The position numbers and the translations under genes were made by a program. This document shows, in pieces, positions 60,673 to 64,000 of a stretch of 64,000 nt of DNA; the stretch's first letter is position 1; each line of letters begins with the position of its first letter. This DNA is from Chryseobacterium sp. W4I1 (GTDB taxonomy: Bacteria > Bacteroidota > Bacteroidia > Flavobacteriales > Weeksellaceae): positions 248,001 through 312,000 of the forward strand of contig NZ_JAUSXQ010000001.1 in the NCBI RefSeq assembly GCF_030816115.1, read 5' to 3'. The notes beneath the pieces are model-generated. The model saw only the letters and a list, made by a program, of their open reading frames with translations. It did not search any database and had not been told where the DNA came from.

Positions 60673-62703
60673 TTATTTAAAGTCAGAATCTTTAGCCTGG
60701 TTCACCTGGCGTGACTGTACTGCAAGATTGATATCCATTCCGCCCATATTCTGGATGATTGTGAATGGGAATTTTACTCCTGAAACCTCTTTGTAATCTG
60801 CATAGCTTGTAGGAATAGATCCTGCTTCGCTGGATTTTGTTTCGCCGGTCTTAAGTCCAGTCTTTACACTGTAGTAGTAAGTTGCTTTTGCTCCTTTTAT
60901 CACATAAGAATCTTCGTTATTGTACTTTTCGATTCCTGCCAGTTTGTATTCCGGAGATTTTGCAAAAGTAAGTTCCGGGAAAAGTTCCGGATCAGCCATA
61001 TCAGCTTTCTGTTTGTCATTTAAAGCAACCTTCTTACCCTGAGCTTCCATATAGCCGTCCTTACCGTCAAAAGCAATTTTCTGGATCGTATTGCCCATCA
61101 TTTTCATCTCCAGCAGCATTTTTCCGCCTTTAGCCTGTACCAGCTTCATATTCATTTCCATGCCCTGTACTTTCGTACTAGCATCTGTAGAGATAGAAGT
61201 GATTTTCTGTACGGCAGCCAGACCTCCGATTGCATTGATATATTTATCTGCAACAGATCCTATTGTTACGCTGGCATCCACTTTCTGTGCTGTGGTTTTT
61301 GCCACCGGATTAGCTTCTTTATCGTAGTACTTTACAGGATAACCCAATTTTTCCAATCCTTCAGAAATATCAGACGCTTTACCGGCGATGAAAATTCTGC
61401 TTTGATTTGGTAAGATAGTCGTTTTTACAGCATTGGAAATATCTGTAGCAGTTACTTTATCAATAGATTTTAGATAATTGGTGTAGAAATCAGATGGCAA
61501 ATCCTGAACTTTTTGATTCAAAGCGAATCTTGCGATGGTTTCTGGCTTTTCTAAAGACATGATGAAAGAGCCCTTCAGTTTTGCCTTTGCGTTTTCCAGT
61601 TCTTCAGGTTTTACGGTAGAAATAGCGTTAAGTTCATTCATGAATTCCTTAACCGCCTTATCTGTAACCTCATTTCTTACACTCGCATCAGCTGAGAAAT
61701 CAGAAGAATATTTATCAGCACTCATGCTGGAATAAGCTCCATAAGTGAATCCATTCTTCTCACGAAGATTCATGAATAGTCTTGCTTCCCCACCTCCGCC
61801 AAGGATATAATTGGCCATTGTAGCAGCGAAATAGTTAGGGTCCTTCATTTTAAGATTGTTCAGGTTGCTCACCGAAACTACAGACTGTACCGCTGAAGGA
61901 ATATCTACTACATTGATCTCTGTTTTGGCAACATTGGAAGCTGGTTCCAGAGGAGTTGCAGGCGTATTCGCTTTTTTCCATCCGCTGAAAGCTTTTTCAA
62001 CCAACGGTTTGATCTGTTCAAATTTCACATCTCCCACAATCACTAAATAAGCATTATCTGGAGCGTAGTATTTTTTGTAAACGTTTTGTACGTCAGCCAG
62101 CTGGATCTTATTAATAGATTCCACGGTTTCAAATTCACCTCTTGCTGTATTTTTACCATACATTAGGGCATTAGAAACCTTTGAAGCGATAGCAGAAGCA
62201 TTCTTTTCTTCAGACTTCAGACCTTCAATAGCTCTTTCTTTTGAATTCTGAATTTCTTCCGCAGAAAACTTAGGATTAATAATCGCATCGGCCATTAAAC
62301 CCAATACTTCAGGGAAATATTTTGAAAGAGAGTTGGCAAAAGCACCATTGGAAGAGAAGTTTAAGCTGGCTCCCAGATAATCTACTTTTTTGTTAAAATC
62401 CTCTTTACTTAAGTTGGTCGTTCCGTTTTCCAGCTGTTCAGCCATGATAGAGCTTACACCCGTCACACTTCCTTCATTGAACGGAGGTCTGTCCATAGAA
62501 AGTGTCGTATTTACTCTTGGTAATTTGTTGTTTTCCACAACCATTACTGTAAGACCGTTGCTTAGTTGGAAAGTCTTTGGTTTCGCAATGTTGATAGCAG
62601 GAGTAGGTCCCGGTTTCGGCATTGCGTTAAGATCAATTTTTTGTGCTGAAATCGTTCCTGCGAAAAAAAACGCTGCAGCTATATATGTTAATTGCTTTTT
62701 CAT
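60673..62703 (-). CDS. M16 family peptidase-like protein lacking HxxEH, with LolA-like C-terminal domain
   Basis: 676 residues, signal peptide MKKQLTYIAAAFFFAGTISAQ. Two M16 lobes: residues about 30-270 and 290-470. At the place of the zinc motif HxxEH the sequence reads SIMAEQLENGTTN, so the subunit is probably non-catalytic, analogous to the beta-like partners of M16B dimers. The R/Y-type second-lobe motif GGGGEARLFMNLREKNGFTY is present. From about 490 on, an extra beta-rich domain (SISTDASTKVQGMEMNMKLV, YYYSVKTGLKTGETKSSEAG, DYKEVSGVKFPFTIIQNMGG) resembles LolA/LppX-type lipoprotein-carrier folds. It lies 50 bp downstream of the catalytic M16 gene. Confidence 0.85.
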   Translation of the reverse strand: MKKQLTYIAAAFFFAGTISAQKIDLNAMPKPGPTPAINIAKPKTFQLSNGLTVMVVENNKLPRVNTTLSMDRPPFNEGSVTGVSSIMAEQLENGTTNLSKEDFNKKVDYLGASLNFSSNGAFANSLSKYFPEVLGLMADAIINPKFSAEEIQNSKERAIEGLKSEEKNASAIASKVSNALMYGKNTARGEFETVESINKIQLADVQNVYKKYYAPDNAYLVIVGDVKFEQIKPLVEKAFSGWKKANTPATPLEPASNVAKTEINVVDIPSAVQSVVSVSNLNNLKMKDPNYFAATMANYILGGGGEARLFMNLREKNGFTYGAYSSMSADKYSSDFSADASVRNEVTDKAVKEFMNELNAISTVKPEELENAKAKLKGSFIMSLEKPETIARFALNQKVQDLPSDFYTNYLKSIDKVTATDISNAVKTTILPNQSRIFIAGKASDISEGLEKLGYPVKYYDKEANPVAKTTAQKVDASVTIGSVADKYINAIGGLAAVQKITSISTDASTKVQGMEMNMKLVQAKGGKMLLEMKMMGNTIQKIAFDGKDGYMEAQGKKVALNDKQKADMADPELFPELTFAKSPEYKLAGIEKYNNEDSYVIKGAKATYYYSVKTGLKTGETKSSEAGSIPTSYADYKEVSGVKFPFTIIQNMGGMDINLAVQSRQVNQAKDSDFK

Positions 62704-62753
62704 TTGTAAAAAATTTAATTTTTAATAATCATTAAACCTGGAAGTCTTAACGA

Positions 62754-64000
62754 TTACTTTTTTTCAGGAACGTAATTAATAATGACTCTTTGATTGGAAT
62801 TAAGATACTTTTTAGCCGCATTCTGCAGATCCTGTCTTGTAATCGATCTGTAGATGTCGATTTCCTTATTGATCAGATTGGTATTCCCCATCAATACATG
62901 ATTTGTTGCCAATGAAGCCGCAATTCCCTGAATACTTGAATTGGCATTCACAAACTGATTCTCATACTGGTTTTGAAGTTTCTGGTAATCTTCTTCAGAA
63001 ATCAGAGTTGTCTGGAGTTTTTTGATTTCCGTATCAATATCAGCCTGTAAAGTCTGTTTCGTAGTCTGTCCCATCGGGATGGCAAAGAATGCGAAAATAC
63101 TGTAATCTTCAAGCCCCTGGTTGAAAGCCTGTACAGCAAGCGCTTTTTTATCCTGATCAACTAATTTTTTATATAAAACTGAAGACTTACCGTTGCTCAG
63201 ATAAGATGAAAGCATGTCAAGAACATAAGCGTCTTTCTCTTTGTTGGCAGGAGTTCTGTACGCAAAAATGTAAGCAGGAAGCTGAATGTTCGGGTCTGTA
63301 GCCGTTACTTCTTTTTCCTGTGTGATTGGTGCGTCTTTCGGGAAGTCTTTTGGGTAAAGCGTTCCTTTTTGAATTCCGCCATAATATTCCTGAATCCATT
63401 TCTTGGTCTGCTCAGGTTTGATGTCTCCTGCAACTACTAATGTAGCATTGTTTGGAACGTAGTATTTCTTGTAGAAAGCCTGGAACTCCTCAAGTTTTGC
63501 AGAGTTGAGATCTTCCATAGAACCTATCGTAGGCCAGTTGTATGGGTGATTGGTAAATAAATTTTTCTGAATAGTTGGGAAAAGATTTCCATAAGGCTGG
63601 TTGTCCATTCTTAATCTTTTTTCCTCCTTTACAACCTCTCTTTGAGTATCTACTCCTATCTGGTTGATTAAAGCATGACGCATTCTTTCAGATTCCATCC
63701 AAAGACCAAGCTGCTCGTTGTTAGACGGGAACGTTTCATAATAATACGTTCGGTCATTTGTTGTGTTAGCGTTGTTTTGACCTCCGTTTGAAGAAACGAT
63801 CTTGAACCATTCACCTCTTTTGATATTGGGTGTTCCTTCAAATAAAAGATGTTCGAAGAAGTGGGCAAAACCTGTCCTTCCCTTTACTTCATCCTTCGCA
63901 CCTACATGATACATTACTCCTGTAGTGACTACCGGAGCAGAATTATCCTGGTGCAGAATTACGTGAAGACCGTTGGGAAGATCATACTCTTCAAATTTGA
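62754..64000 (-). CDS. M16 family zinc peptidase, catalytic subunit (5' end outside the window)
   Basis: The frame is open to the window end (codons before ATG 63914 read KFEEYDLPNGLHVILHQDNS), so the gene starts beyond 64000. The catalytic motif GFAHFFEHLLFEGTPNI (HxxEH) is present, with the downstream Glu in TQREVVKEEKRLRMDNQ. The second lobe includes LSSYLSNGKSSVLYKKLVDQ. Belongs with the HxxEH-less M16 gene that follows 50 bp later, as a two-subunit periplasmic peptidase. Confidence 0.9.
   Translation of the reverse strand, partial: KFEEYDLPNGLHVILHQDNSAPVVTTGVMYHVGAKDEVKGRTGFAHFFEHLLFEGTPNIKRGEWFKIVSSNGGQNNANTTNDRTYYYETFPSNNEQLGLWMESERMRHALINQIGVDTQREVVKEEKRLRMDNQPYGNLFPTIQKNLFTNHPYNWPTIGSMEDLNSAKLEEFQAFYKKYYVPNNATLVVAGDIKPEQTKKWIQEYYGGIQKGTLYPKDFPKDAPITQEKEVTATDPNIQLPAYIFAYRTPANKEKDAYVLDMLSSYLSNGKSSVLYKKLVDQDKKALAVQAFNQGLEDYSIFAFFAIPMGQTTKQTLQADIDTEIKKLQTTLISEEDYQKLQNQYENQFVNANSSIQGIAASLATNHVLMGNTNLINKEIDIYRSITRQDLQNAAKKYLNSNQRVIINYVPEKK

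Overview
The window looks like a chromosomal segment of a low-GC member of the Bacteroidota, class Flavobacteriia, most likely Chryseobacterium or a close relative. Evidence: a type IX secretion C-terminal tail, -7 promoter boxes of the TAnnTTTG type, almost no Shine-Dalgarno sequences, a transketolase split into two genes, TamB divergent from TsaD, and a GRASP-with-SPASM peptide locus. There is no rRNA, one tRNA (Ser-GGA), no CRISPR array and no recognisable insertion sequence.

Layout. 1-10.8 kb is an accessory polymorphic-toxin locus. It holds the tail of a T9SS cargo protein, a TcB/SpvB-like shell protein (frameshifted at a T-run), and a DUF6443/RHS protein whose C-terminus is an HExxH metallopeptidase toxin followed by a lipoprotein (putative immunity). 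After these come three promoterless spare C-terminal cassettes, each beginning with the same RHS-core segment: a papain-like toxin with a membrane partner, an unidentified toxin with no partner, and a decayed DUF4329-like one. Gene relics follow. 10.8-15.3 kb holds an M20 peptidase, an unknown protein, an AT-rich spacer, a papain-family lipoprotein protease and tRNA-Ser. 15.3-25.2 kb is core: ansA, trmH, rsmE, tsaD, tamB, an Lrp/AsnC regulator. 25.2-28.7 kb is a compact ribosomal-peptide (graspetide-type) operon on the minus strand: precursor peptide, DUF6624-like lipoprotein, ATP-grasp ligase, a 59-residue small ORF and a SPASM-domain partner, with the last four genes joined by ATGA overlaps. 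29-35.4 kb carries small membrane proteins, transketolase halves, an SGNH hydrolase and a sodium/solute symporter. 35.5-41.4 kb is a minus-strand run of redox/stress genes (OsmC, YjdI-type ferredoxin, TMEM175-like channel, FMN reductase, two pirins, two small GNATs, DHA2-type MFS pump). 41.5-64 kb is mostly housekeeping: asnB, an RsmB/NOP methyltransferase, an ABC ATPase, YceI, pheS, a ferredoxin/ferredoxin reductase pair, S9 peptidase, a LOG protein (frameshifted), pepD, recR, a GT2 glycosyltransferase, secG and a pair of M16 peptidases (one lacking the zinc motif, the other running off the window).

Cross-cutting observations. (i) At least four reading-frame breaks lie in or beside T-runs, so some apparent pseudogenes may be sequencing errors or slippage sites. 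(ii) A family of purine-rich, degenerate intergenic repeats recurs at about 12.4, 42.5, 46.3 and 58.3-58.7 kb. (iii) Two genes (24778 and recR at 58695) have a TATTTTTG box five bases before ATG and are predicted to be leaderless. The two most attractive candidates for undescribed biology are the two-protein RHS shell with its spare-toxin archive, and the 59-residue ORF translationally coupled between the two GRASP-with-SPASM maturases.
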